Below the pieces are notes generated by a model that saw only the letters and a list, made by a program, of their open reading frames with translations, did not search any database and had not been told where the DNA came from. A stretch of 64,000 nt of DNA from Plasmodiophora brassicae. Taxonomy: Eukaryota; Endomyxa; Phytomyxea; Plasmodiophorida; Plasmodiophoridae. Position 1 is the first letter of the stretch. Each line of letters opens with the position of its first letter. Made by a program: the position numbers and the translations under genes. Positions 36,996 through 47,424 of the stretch are shown piece by piece. The stretch lies in the NCBI GenBank assembly GCA_039704465.1, contig JASFAU010000011.1:496001-560000 (forward strand), given 5' to 3'.

Positions 36996-38881
36996 ATGAT
37001 GCGGTCGCGAGCCGGTAGCATCATCCTGCAGGCGGAGAGCGAGTTCCTCCAGATGCAGGAGGCGGTCCAGGAGGACCATAGGAAGATGGCGGAATTGGAA
37101 CGACGCATGCTAGACGAGCGCGACGTGTGGCAGAAGGGTACGAGCATGCGAACAAATCTGAGCAGGCATGGATGATGGGTCGTTCTAGCGCGTGATGAGG
37201 CGACCGCAGTAATCACCAAAACGAACGAGTTATCACAACGTATTGCAGTTGCCGACGGGCGATACCAAGCTCTTCATCAGAAACGCGTCAAACGTAGGAA
37301 TCCAGATCAGCGAATAACATCATGCAACCTGAATTTGCCACAGTGGATAATCACCTGAAAGAGCATAGGGCTCAGGAGGCTACCATCAAGACCTTGTCGG
37401 AAACGGCGTACGAACGGCTGAACGCAAACAGGTTTCATCTCTGGTTGGACAGGCGTCGCAACTCTGACCACGGTAGCAGGGTTTCTTTCGTCAAGGGCAT
37501 GGATGCATTATGCGATGAGCTCGAATTCTTCGTGGATCAGGGTCGTGGACAAAGTACTTGAGGCGAATGACCGCAACTGAATTGTAATGACTAGTTGATG
37601 CAGTTCGGTTCTCTAACGACATGGATCACGAAGGGCAGCTTCAAAATGGGCGGACATCTTCGGAAGAAGCTCTCTTGTCAAATTCTGTCGATTCGAAACT
37701 CACCGACACCCGGGTTTGCTATCCCAAATCTGAACCTCACAGTTGGCTCAGCGAATTACAGGGCTCAGAAGTCTCCGCGTCGGAAGTGCCCAAGAAGAAG
37801 GTTGCTGATGAAGTTTTAGAGTTCATTAGGTAACAAGCACCGGATGGAAAGTTATCGGTTCTATCGAAACCAACGGCTGACGCAGAGAAGGCCCGATCGC
37901 GTCCCCCTTATTTTCAGAGATGGAAGGTTTGATTTCCTCCATCGGCAACAAACGTTGCTCCACCTGTAACGCCGTTACGATTGTGGTCATCATGTCAGCA
38001 AGCCGCACTAAGCGCTCACAGGTGGCGAGTCATTCGATGTGGAAGGGGGTCCAGCATGCGAAGCCCTTCAAGCAGCCCTAACCCGTAAGCGTACCGTACA
38101 TGTCTCTTTATGATTGTAGTAAAGCGTGCTCGTTGCTGTTCAGAGTTGCAAAACGACAAGGCAGAGGCCTCCGCCCTAGGAGATGACGTATGTCGCGCGG
38201 TTTCTGCTTTGGCCTGCCTCGACATTCCAGTCGAAAGGGACCATCTGCTGCCAGACGACGGAACAAATACCGGTGTCCGTCCTGTGCATTCGACTCCATG
38301 TGAAGGATCCGACAATGATATCCCTTCGATTAGGAGCACAACACCGAACAAGGATGACGATTGTCAACTCGTTTCATGTCTCGAGGACCGTCCAATTCAG
38401 CGCCGCACTTCCATGAAACATCTTGACGATCACAGCTGTCTCAGCGCATGTATTCTAAACGTTATACGTCGTTGGACGCGATCTGCCCGAGGAATTATCC
38501 GGCGAATCGGGCCTCAGTGTCGTTACCAGATGTGCGGAGCAAACAAGCGAGGTAGGCCGCTCGAACTGACCACAAGTGCGCCGGCCGTTGCACTTTGGTC
38601 AAGTGATGCGGGTTCGCCGTGAGCAGCCGTGCCCGGTGTGCGGTCGTTCGTTCCCGTCGTCGACGATCGAGGCGCATGTCAACGTATGCCTGGACTCGGA
38701 ACAGAGCTTCATCGGGTCAGCGGCTAGCAATAACCGCCCTCGGGACTATGGCAATGACAGCAGCCGGTCGGGCTATTCGGGTCCTGTGGGCGGCGGTGGA
38801 GCCGGTCCCGAGTTTGCGCTTCGCCCCAATCGGCGCTCGCGTGCGCTAGATAGCGACTGGCATCCTATTGACACGCTGTAG
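36996..38881 (+). CDS. Coiled-coil protein with C-terminal C2HC (UBZ/Rad18-like) zinc finger
   Basis: Nine exons (36996-37137, 37189-37293, 37344-37431, 37480-37541, 37604-37829, 37886-37965, 38022-38095, 38146-38551, 38604-38881) with introns of 48-62 bp join in frame to 486 residues. The N-terminal part (about residues 1-120) is charged and helical (LQAESEFLQMQEAVQEDHRK, IAVADGRYQALHQKRVK), a likely coiled coil. The middle is polar. The C-terminal region has CPVCGRSFPSSTIEAHVNVC, a C2HC finger like UBZ4/Rad18 ubiquitin-binding fingers, then a Gly/Arg-rich tail. The last intron (38552-38603) ends in aag, which gives V-MRVRREQPCPVCG. If that join is wrong, the finger could start its own gene at a Met near 38604. 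Function is unknown; ubiquitin binding is inferred from the finger. Confidence 0.7.
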
Positions 38882-38967
38882 GCCCGACGTTACCTGCTTT
38901 CTGTTTGGTCTGAGACATTGGTAGGTTTGACGGCGACAACATACATCGGCTTTATCATGCAGGCGGT

Positions 38968-41900
38968 GTGATTCTTCTGCGACCTTCATGTCTACAAGGG
39001 AACGCCGATTCCAAAGATCGCTCGCTTATTAGCCGGATAACGCATCGGTCGGTCCGGAATCTATGTCGCCCTGCAAGGCGTCGTCTGTTCGTGAGGGCGA
39101 CGTTCGACGAGACAACGAAAGACATCGCTCTGCGGAACGAGTTCGACGAAGGTGCGCTTCTGCCCGTCCATGACTACTTTGGGCCGTCCAAAGTCGACGT
39201 TAAGGTGTGTGGATTACGTCCAGTCTGTGTGAACGTCCAGGCAACTAATGGAACCGTGCTCAGTTAATGCAACAGAGGCGGCTGCGAAGTGACAAATCAG
39301 TTGGATTTTGTGAGGTGCGCTTGTCGACCGGGTCGTTCAATTGTCGCCAGGTGCTGCAGGCCATGGGGGGCATGCTGAACGCCGACACTGATTCTCTATG
39401 CGCGACCCTGAGCCAGTACGACCGCAATGATCAAGTTCCGCTGGGGTTTGCTGTGTTTATCAAGAGCCAACTGCTGAAACTCCAGAAGAATCGGTCCGGG
39501 TTCGCCGGCATATGGATGGACTTCCTGTACATTCCCACTGACATCGAATCATTTTATGGTGGTTCAACCAAGGCCTCTTCAAGGTTGAGTTGCCGCTCCG
39601 GCTGTGAACGGTCGTCATCGCCCAGCCCAGATGATCCTTCGCGACCCAGTAGTTCAAAACGATGTCCTCCCGTTCTGCACTTCGTTGCCGCCCTTGGTTC
39701 ACGTTCCCTGACGGAATGGACGCTTCGGCACTGCGACACGTCGAACATGTCCTTGTTTGGAAACCGTTACGCGTCGCATGTCGCCGCTTTGTTCGGCCAT
39801 GTCGAATGTGTGGATCTCCTGCTCTCCCATGAGCTCAGCGCTCGTGCTGCGGAAAACGGATACATGGCTGCGTCGTCATCGCGTTCGCATCAGTCCCACC
39901 TGCGAACTGACACCGAGGGTCGGAACATCCTTCACTACGCCGTTATGGGCAACTCGATCCACTCTCGGGCGCTCGACGTTTTGAATGTCCTTTCGGGATT
40001 CGACGTGAACGCTACTGATAACAGCGGTCGAACCCCCCTGATGCAGCTGGCTTCACAGAACACCAGATTCGGCGACGAGATGTCACGGATTGAACTTGCA
40101 TTGGCGCTGCTGAAACGCGGCGCCTCCATTGACATACAGGACCTACAAGGCGACACCCCCCTGATCGCCTGTACTCGGCGCGGCGACCATCTTTTCATGA
40201 AATGGCTGCTGGAACGGTCGACCCAATCCCAGTCGATATTCAATTACATCGGCGAGAATCCTCTGTCTGTCGCCACGGAAATGCATTCGACGGAATCTCT
40301 TTCCGTTCTCGCCGACGTTGACGCATTCTTTCTTTGGCCTAGCCCGCGAACCGGGCGCACGGCTCTACATTGTGCCGCGGGTCTGGGCAACCTGGACTCG
40401 GTCAAAACTCTCCTTGACGCGCTTGCTCGTTGTGAAACACGCCATCCCAGTTCCTCCCGTCGTCAGACGCTGCTGATGAGAGACTTTGACGGGAAAACAG
40501 CGAGGCACCTGGCGCTGGAATACGCTCACTCGTCTCCATCACATCAGGCGATATCGGATCTGCTGACAGCCACGTGCCGGATCGATGAGGACAAGAGCGT
40601 TTGCATGCGTGACGATGACGACGACGAGGAAGGTGTCGATGACGATTATGAATACGTCGCCGCTTCCAATGGTGTCGATCCCCGCTCCATCGCAATAGGA
40701 AATCGTCACCCTTCCGAACAGCAAGAAGGTGTCGAACCTGCATCGCTGTCCGAGTCGAAACGTCTTCGCTCATTTGGCTCGATCGGGAATGACAAGGCGG
40801 TGCTGGAGGCTGCTGCGGTTGCCTCTGAGCACCTTCGGGAAGTTCAGGAAGTGGCATCGGTCTTGCAAGGTTCGTAGGTCATCATGCGACATGCTTCGAT
40901 GGTTTACCGAATCCACTGTTGCGCAGCAATGGCTCACCAGGACTTTCACGATCGACGACTCGATGGGCCTCTTCATGTCCCCATTTCCACTGCTGCTCTG
41001 CTTTTGCGTCACTTCCGATGGAATATGGATCGATTGCTTGCCAGCTTTGCCGAAGACCCTGTCGCCACTTGCTGGTACGTACTCATTGGGAGTCTCGTTT
41101 GAACGATAGCTTGTCTTAAGGTGGAATACAGTGCGGCTGGCGTTACGGTTCGGAACGATGCCGACTTGACGGACGACAGCAGCGAATACTCCCGCTCCGT
41201 TATGGATTTTACCTGCGTGATTTGCCATGAAACGTTCCCCAAGACTGCAGCCCTAGGACTTCCATGTGGCCACTATTTCGATGTACAGTGCTGGCGCGGT
41301 CATCTTCGTGCTCGATTGGCAGGTAACTGCCCTGGCTAACGCGATCGAATTGCTGTTCACTATAGTCCACGTGTGGGCAGATGGACCGAGCTGCGTGTTT
41401 GCGACCTGCCCTGCGGTCAAGTGTCGCGAAATTGTTCACGAAGACATGTGGCACCGTGTGTTCGAGGAAGAATCGAGGCAGATACAGCGCTATTCCGCTT
41501 TCCTGCTGAGGTCATATGTCGAGGTTGTTCATCGCGTAACGGTTTCCTGGACGATATACCTAACCTTCACGCAGCTAAACCCAAATTTGATCTGGTGCCC
41601 TTCGCCAACGTGCGACAAAGCCTTGATGTTTCGGGGCGGGAATCACGATGGTAAATCTCCTGATCTGCTCTGTGAGTGTGGATTTCGGGTGTGCTTCCGG
41701 TGCTCGTGTGCCGCCCACAGCCCCGTCGATTGCAAAATGATGAGCCGCTGGCGTCTTCAATGTGAAACTGATGGCGATAATGCTGAGTACATCATGAATA
41801 ACTCCCGCCAGTGCCCACAATGCTCCGTACCTATTCATCGCGCCAGTGGATGTAACCACATACGATGCGTCATGTGCAACTTTGAGTTCTGCTGGCTGTG

Positions 41901-42621
41901 CATGGGTGCATGGGCTTCTCATGGTAGATTGGTGCTGGGTTTATCTGAATTGCAATGTCTGACGAGTGAACTCTGGTTTGCAGGAGACGCTACTGGAGGG
42001 TTCTACGTTTGCAATCTTTACGATGAATCGATGGCAATGGCGCGCTGTCTCAGTGAGTACGCTTCGTTCCCTTTGCTATAAGCCCTGCGTCTGACACGCG
42101 TAGATCATGACCTTTCCCGTTTCGTGCATTATCTGAAACGCTTCCAACATCACGAGGAGTCCAGCAGGAATGCTGCTTGTCAAATTGAAGCTCTTCAGCA
42201 GCTCCCTGTGTCGTCAATGACAGAGTACGCGCGCATGAAGCACAATCTGACGTTGCGTGCGTTGAAAGAACTCACTGCGTCTCGTCACGCTCTCAAGCAT
42301 TCGTATGTCCTGACATTCTACCTAGAGGGTATGGGTCACGTCGAATTGCCGTATGATAACGCTGAGCCTGCCTGCTCAGATGGTTCGCAAAGACACCTCC
42401 TCGAGCACTTGCAGGAAATGCTTGAGAAGCATGCCGAGTATCTCCAAGAACTGGTATCGCTGCCTGCGCCCCAGAGCGAAGACGTGACGACGGAAATGAT
42501 TCGTAACTATACGTTCCTCACACATTCGTTCACCCGCAAATTGCTTGAGGGCGCGGACCATCTGAGTCTCACGTACGTTCTCGAATGGTTTATGACCTCA
42601 CGAACAGTGTTCTTACGTTAA
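38968..42621 (+). CDS. ANKIB1: Ankyrin-UBA-RBR E3 ubiquitin ligase, ANKIB1-like
   Basis: Exons ~38968-39204, 39264-40869, 40927-41078, 41121-41322, 41366-41523, 41575-41923, 41984-42052 and 42104-42621 join in frame to about 1,090 codons. Ankyrin repeats occupy roughly residues 220-480 (LHFVAALGS, GRNILHYAVMGN, SGRTPLMQLAS, GDTPLIACTRRGD, GRTALHCAAGLGN). Next is a UBA-like segment (ISTAALLLRHFRWNMDRLL), then RING1 (CVICHETF, LPCGHYFDVQCW), IBR (WCPSPTCDKAL, CECGFRVCFRCS) and RING2 (CPQCSVPIHRASGCNHIRC, FEFCWLCMGAW). RING2 contains the Cys expected to form the ubiquitin thioester. The C-terminal helical domain is Ariadne-like. This domain order matches animal ANKIB1. The first exon has no in-frame ATG, so the true start lies in an exon I could not find. 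Confidence 0.88.
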
Positions 42622-43293
42622 CCAGGCGGGATTCCAGGAGATCTGCGATGCCGCCAACTGAAATTGTAGACCGGCCTCTACTCAATCGCAGTCGAAGTAG
42701 CAGTCGCTCCGTCAACACGATGAGCGATGCGCGGATATGAGCGGGTCCTTTGCTGCATAGACTGTTCCCAGTTGAGATCAATACAGGAATAATATTGTCC
42801 TGGTCAAGTTCAAGCTCTTCACCTTCTCGGGAACCTACCTTTTGTTCACTTCACGGCTCAACGTCCCAATCAAGGGGGGATCATTGCGTTGTTGAATACC
42901 GTTATGGCCTAGCCGTTGGTAGAACATCAAGTTAGACAAGTTGTAGGCATTCAGTGGACGCAACGTTAGGAGCATGACTGCTGTAGTATATGATCAATTA
43001 GACAACAACCACAACATCAAGCAAATAGGGGGAGTGTGCGTTGCATAGCGAAGGGCTGACGGAAACGGGACATGTCCCGTGCACAACAACCAAACAAACA
43101 ACGATCATTCGTCATCGCCACGTTCACTGGCTTTAGAAGCCCGCGTCGACCTGGTCGACCTCCGAGGAGCAGGCGATTCGTCGCGGGTCTCTTCCTTGGG
43201 ACTCACAGGCACAGTAGCCGAGCGAGTCCTCTTGGGCGACCGTCCAGAGATGTCACCAGGTTCTTCAGCTGGATTTGAATTCGACGGCTCAAC
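42622..43293. other. Convergent intergenic region
   Basis: Lies between the 3' ends of the RBR ligase (plus) and the KH protein (minus). Short frames here look random. I see no gene or clear repeat. Confidence 0.6.
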
Positions 43294-45477
43294 CTATGAT
43301 CCACAGTCACGGAAGGTCATCCATCTGACAGTCGGTTGCAAACCAACATGTTCGGATGGCTCGGCGACTGTTTGCGCGACGGCAGCAGCATCGTTCGGTT
43401 CTTCGGCCGGTTCAGATGCAGCAGGTTCCTCAGGCGGCGGGGGCGGAGGTTGTTGGTAGTGACCCTGTTGCTGTGCCATGTGGTCGTGACCTTGTTGCGC
43501 CTGCATGGCGTACTGTTGGTAGGCCTCGTACGACTGCTGTTGTGCTTGCTGGTCAGCGGACATCGCAGAAGGGTGCGTCGGCGGAGCGCCCGCTGCATCA
43601 TGAGTAGGTGCAGGCGGTTGACCTTGCTGCGACGGGTCAGCAACAGTCTGCTGTTGCCCAGCAGCATATGCCTCAGCAGCAGGATACTGCCCTTGTTGCG
43701 AACCGTCCGCCGCCTGCTGCTGCTGCTGCTGTTGCATCTGCGCGTACGCCTCAGGGGTTGGGTACTGGCCATAATAGGCGTAGTACTGGGCACAGTAGTC
43801 GTGCCATTGCTGCTGGTAGGCGGCCATGTCAGCTTCCGTTTTCGGGGCGGCGCCTTCCGCAGGAGCCTCAGACGACGGGGCAACAGGAGCGGGTTCCCCA
43901 GTAGCCTGCTGCTGCTGCGGCGGCTGCTCAGTCGGAGCTAGGGCAGCAGGCGGATATCCATAACCGGGCATCGGATACGCTTGCCCTGCTCCGTAGTACC
44001 CAGCCATCGGGTACCCGTAGGGAGCCGCGTAGTATTGGTCAGAGCCATACATCGCCGCTTGTCTCGAGTACGGGTCCCCATAATCATACGAGTCGTTGTA
44101 CGAGCGGCGTCGGTCACCGCCGCCCCGATCCCGTTCTTGGCTTTCGCGCGCGATCTGCTCGATCTCAGCCCGAGCCAACGCAACGCCGGTGTCGCTTCCG
44201 GTGATGGTGATCTCGCGCTCCGGCTGGGTTGTGTCACGGGATACCTGTACACGGGCGCCCGTCTTGTACTGAATCGCCTTGATGGTTTCGCCCTGCCGAC
44301 CGATGACGCCGCCGACAACCGACTGGGGGACCGTGACAGTGATCATCGCCATGCCAGGGATCGCGACATCGCCTCCTTGCCCATCCATCGCGGGCCCGGT
44401 GAGCCCAGAGACAAGGTTACAGATCTCCCGTTTGGCATCTTCGATCTGCTGCTCCGTACCGCTCAGCGTCACGTCTCGCGTCGTCGCCGACGGGTCCGCC
44501 TCCACGTCCCGCTGGACTTGAATGTTGCATGCGGTCCTCATCTGCATCGTTTTGATCGTCATGCCGCCTTTGCCGATCAGGAGGCCAACCGAATCCGTCG
44601 GGATACGAATGACAACAGACAGCGTTCCATTCGCGCCGTACCCAACTCCGCCTTGGTCGCCCACCCTCCTCTGCGTCCGGGCCATTTCCCGCTGTTCGCT
44701 TTCATGCAGCATCTGCATGATTTCGTCCTCGGCATGTGCGATCTGCGAGTCGGAACCTTCGATCGTCACCATCTTCATGTTCGAGTGGGGGTCCGCTTCG
44801 CGGGACACCTGGATGGACGCCCCGGTCTTCGACTGCAGCATCTTGATCGTTTCGCCACCTCGCCCAATGATCAACCCGACCTGGTTGATGGCCACGTTGA
44901 TCGTCTTCGACTTGCCGCCCGACCCACGAAGCGGCGTGTAATCCAAATCGGGCGCGTACAGCCGCTCGGAGAGCAACAGCTTCTCAGGTTTCCGTTCTGC
45001 AACCGTTCTCAGCTGCTGCTCCTTCAGGCGAGACTGCGCGTCCCGGTTGTACAGGAGGTCGTTGACCAGCTGCTCGGCCTGTGCGACCTGGCTCTCCGTC
45101 GAGCCCTCAATCCATACATGCATGTCTTCGTCAGGGTTCTCATCTCTGCCATCCTTCGTCGAGCCTAGACAAACGCTGTCAGCGGGGGGGCGCAGCAGCA
45201 AACACTGACCACGAGATGCACCTCGGCCGCGAATCATTATTCGTGCACCCGTTGTCGCCTGCATGTCCTTGAGCGTTTGCCCACCCGGACCGCACAGCAG
45301 CCCAAAGTAATTCATCGACGGATCGTCCTTCGGGATCATGACCTTGCGCGTCGCCCGCTCCGCATGCCTGGACCCGTCGCTGACCGGCCACATCGGCTCC
45401 GTCCGTGGATGCTTGCCCAGCACCGACGACAGGCGCGACGCCAGCGCCAGCGCCTTCGCCCGCGGATCCGCGCTCAT
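43294..45477 (-). CDS. FUBP/KSRP-like RNA-binding protein with four KH domains
   Basis: Two exons (45477-45210 and 45164-43294) joined by a 45-bp intron encode 712 residues from MSADPRAKALALAS. The first KH is of SF1/STAR type (VMIPKDDPSMNYFGLLCGPG, then GARIMIRGRGASR; the intron falls inside its loop). Three classical KH domains follow, with GxxG loops in VGLIIGRGGETIK, VGLLIGKGGMTIK and VGGVIGRQGETIKAIQ. The C-terminal 250 residues are Gln/Tyr/Pro-rich, with polyQ, YYAYYGQYPTPEAY and QQPPPPPPEE, and resemble the FUBP activation region. It likely binds single-stranded nucleic acid in the nucleus, in splicing or transcription. The frame extends upstream to 45552, but MSADP is the better start. 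Confidence 0.88.
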   Translation of the reverse strand: MSADPRAKALALASRLSSVLGKHPRTEPMWPVSDGSRHAERATRKVMIPKDDPSMNYFGLLCGPGGQTLKDMQATTGARIMIRGRGASRGQCLLLRPPADSVCLGSTKDGRDENPDEDMHVWIEGSTESQVAQAEQLVNDLLYNRDAQSRLKEQQLRTVAERKPEKLLLSERLYAPDLDYTPLRGSGGKSKTINVAINQVGLIIGRGGETIKMLQSKTGASIQVSREADPHSNMKMVTIEGSDSQIAHAEDEIMQMLHESEQREMARTQRRVGDQGGVGYGANGTLSVVIRIPTDSVGLLIGKGGMTIKTMQMRTACNIQVQRDVEADPSATTRDVTLSGTEQQIEDAKREICNLVSGLTGPAMDGQGGDVAIPGMAMITVTVPQSVVGGVIGRQGETIKAIQYKTGARVQVSRDTTQPEREITITGSDTGVALARAEIEQIARESQERDRGGGDRRRSYNDSYDYGDPYSRQAAMYGSDQYYAAPYGYPMAGYYGAGQAYPMPGYGYPPAALAPTEQPPQQQQATGEPAPVAPSSEAPAEGAAPKTEADMAAYQQQWHDYCAQYYAYYGQYPTPEAYAQMQQQQQQQAADGSQQGQYPAAEAYAAGQQQTVADPSQQGQPPAPTHDAAGAPPTHPSAMSADQQAQQQSYEAYQQYAMQAQQGHDHMAQQQGHYQQPPPPPPEEPAASEPAEEPNDAAAVAQTVAEPSEHVGLQPTVRWMTFRDCGS

Positions 45478-45806
45478 CCCGTCCGACACGTCCCCCGCCC
45501 GCCCGAGACCAACGCGAAATGACGCGACTGGCAGCTGCCACCTCCCGCGCACGCACTTTTCAACCTATCCTCTGTCCGGCGGCAGGGTTGGCGGGTGGCG
45601 CAGTGTGTTCCCGCTGCCGCTGCTGCTGCTCCTGCTCTGCCTGCTGACTGATGATGGATAGGGCGATGGGGCGACTTCCCCAGCAGTACTACACATCACA
45701 CAGTGCTGCCGCAGATTCTATGCCAGTGTCCACCTCGGTTCATTACGGTTAGCAGTGTGTCGTCGACGACGTCTAATGAGTATCGTCGTCCGGGACGGCG
45801 ACCGCG
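45478..45806. other. Intergenic region with a short CTG-rich run
   Basis: Between two minus-strand genes. It contains a ctgctgctgctcctgctctg-type low-complexity run near 45,620-45,650. No gene was seen. Confidence 0.55.
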
Positions 45807-46368
45807 TCAGGGTGTGCACACTGGGACAAGGTTCAGAGACGGGGCGGCGTAAAGACGACAAACGGCGGTTACGTCGATGAGGCGGTAGTCGGCGTAGGCG
45901 TTGTCGCAGAAGAGCTTGTAGGACCATAGGTCGGCGGTGGCCGGTTCGATGGTACGGTGGAGCAACTGGCCGAATCGCTTGCGAAGCTCGGGGACCACGT
46001 CGGGGCCGCAGTATCCCGTCGACCTGCCCATAGGGTCAGACCGTGCGCCTGACACGACGCCGTACTACTCCCACTCACGAGCAGCACTGTCCATACGGGC
46101 CTGTTCGTCGGGACGGATCAGCGACCTGCCAGGAACGATCCAGATGGGGATACATACAGCGAACGTGCAGGGGAGCGCGACGACCGCACAGGTGGACGCC
46201 ACCGAACGGGTACAACGGGCCGTAGACGTTCGGGACGGAGCCGTTCACACAGCGCGGGGCAGAAACAGGGTCCGTGTCCAACGACGACGACGACGACAGG
46301 TCGGTCGCGGAACCGATCGCCGTCAGGACGATGAACACTACCGACAGCATCTCGGGCACCGACATCAC
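45807..46368 (-). CDS. Small secreted Cys-rich protein
   Basis: Two exons (46368-46158 and 46048-45807) give 150 residues. They are joined by a 109-bp intron with a gtatgt donor, longer than most here. The start MSVPEMLSVVFIVLTAIGSA is a good signal peptide. The mature part has about seven Cys (APRCVNG, HLCGRR, GYCGPDV, LFCDNAYAD, AVCRLYA, PVCTP) and no transmembrane segment, so it is probably extracellular and disulfide-bonded. It resembles no family I know. Small secreted Cys-rich proteins are common effector candidates in parasites, but nothing here shows that role. The long intron may hide a mini-exon. Confidence 0.6.
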
Positions 46369-46534
46369 CCTGACCCAGCCAACGCTATTTGGTAAATGAC
46401 CCTCGGCGGCCGGTCTGAGGTGGCCCCATCGACGGACGCCGTTCTGCCGCCCACCAGGACGAAACATTAGCACTGGGATGTCGCTGAACCCTTCCGAGGT
46501 GTACTGGAGCCTCGTTAGACGGTGGCCCACATCA

Positions 46535-47155
46535 TCAGGCTTTCCGGGTTGCGATTGTTTCCAGCTGGACGTGAATTGTCCCAGGCGTGATGCAGCGGTA
46601 CGCGATGGCTTGTATGGTGATGGCGACCATGGCGAAGAGCTGGAGGACGAACGAGACCGATGCAATGCCGGAGCAGAGGAACATTCCCAGCAGGAGTAGG
46701 CAGAGTCGCATGTTGACGGCGGTAGTCGACGACGTCGTCCCTGTAATGTCCAGTTGAATCCCGACACGCGCGCATGCCCACGAAAGAAGGAATGTGCCGA
46801 TAAGGAGTACGACGTTCACCAGGATCCGCAGAACATTCTTCACCGTCATGCCCCGGGGCGTAGGCGAGCGCTGGCTCCACAGGAGACGCAGGGCGACGTA
46901 GGCGACGGTGCTCGTGGCGGTCACAGGCCCAGCGAAACAGATCATCATGGTGGAAACCGCGGCGACCGTAAAGAGCACGCTGCCGACGACGCACAGGAAG
47001 ACGCCCAGAATGACGTCCATCGACGTGTCCGAGTCCACCTTCGCCCCAGCGTACAGGAGCAGGTCGGCGAAACGTTGCAACAGGACGGCGGAACCGACAC
47101 CAACAAATACCATCACGACAATGCATTTACCGCACCTCCTCCCATCGTTTCGCAT
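46535..47155 (-). CDS. Four-transmembrane protein, unrecognised
   Basis: A single-exon frame of 206 residues, with the start chosen at MRNDGRRCGKCIVV (47155) although the frame is open to 47368. There are four clear hydrophobic segments: IVVMVFVGVGSAVLLQ, VILGVFLCVVGSVLFTVAA, LVNVVLLIGTFLLSWAC and the long CLLLLGMFLCSGIASVSFVL/LFAMVAITIQAIAY. Loops are short and the C-terminus is short and polar. Topology resembles tetraspanin-like or small four-helix membrane proteins, but the diagnostic CCG motif of tetraspanins is absent. Family and function are unknown. It lies between SMC1 and the secreted Cys-rich gene, all on the minus strand. Confidence 0.6.
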   Translation of the reverse strand: MRNDGRRCGKCIVVMVFVGVGSAVLLQRFADLLLYAGAKVDSDTSMDVILGVFLCVVGSVLFTVAAVSTMMICFAGPVTATSTVAYVALRLLWSQRSPTPRGMTVKNVLRILVNVVLLIGTFLLSWACARVGIQLDITGTTSSTTAVNMRLCLLLLGMFLCSGIASVSFVLQLFAMVAITIQAIAYRCITPGTIHVQLETIATRKA

Positions 47156-47424
47156 CGTGGTCGCTTCGCTCTTGGTACCTAATCCGTTGAATGGCAACGT
47201 CGGCCGGTGATAACGACGTCCGGCGAATGTGCCGCGGCAGTTGCTACAGCGGCGATGTGGGTTGATACCGACTAGGTAGGTACTATTCCCGAGGCAAAGC
47301 GCACCGACAAGGTGTGTGCGCGCCTCTGTCGGGAACCTTTGGGGGACGGGCTTGCAGTGAATGACCAAATGGACACGAGAATGGATTATTAGTTACGGAA
47401 AGGGATGACGGTTGCCGATGACGG

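Noticed and set aside
38401..38551. Alternative intron before ctgtctcagcgcatg in the coiled-coil gene
   Set aside because: It gives a plausible peptide but breaks the phase needed to reach the CPVCG finger exon.
43670..43740. Trinucleotide (CTG/CAG) repeat as an unstable microsatellite
   Set aside because: It is the coding polyQ run of the KH protein and short and interrupted.
43336..43941. Leu/Arg-rich plus-strand frame suggesting a membrane protein
   Set aside because: It is the reverse strand of the Gln/Tyr/Pro-rich tail of the KH protein.
43981..45168. 395-codon plus-strand frame
   Set aside because: Shadow of the four KH domains on the minus strand.
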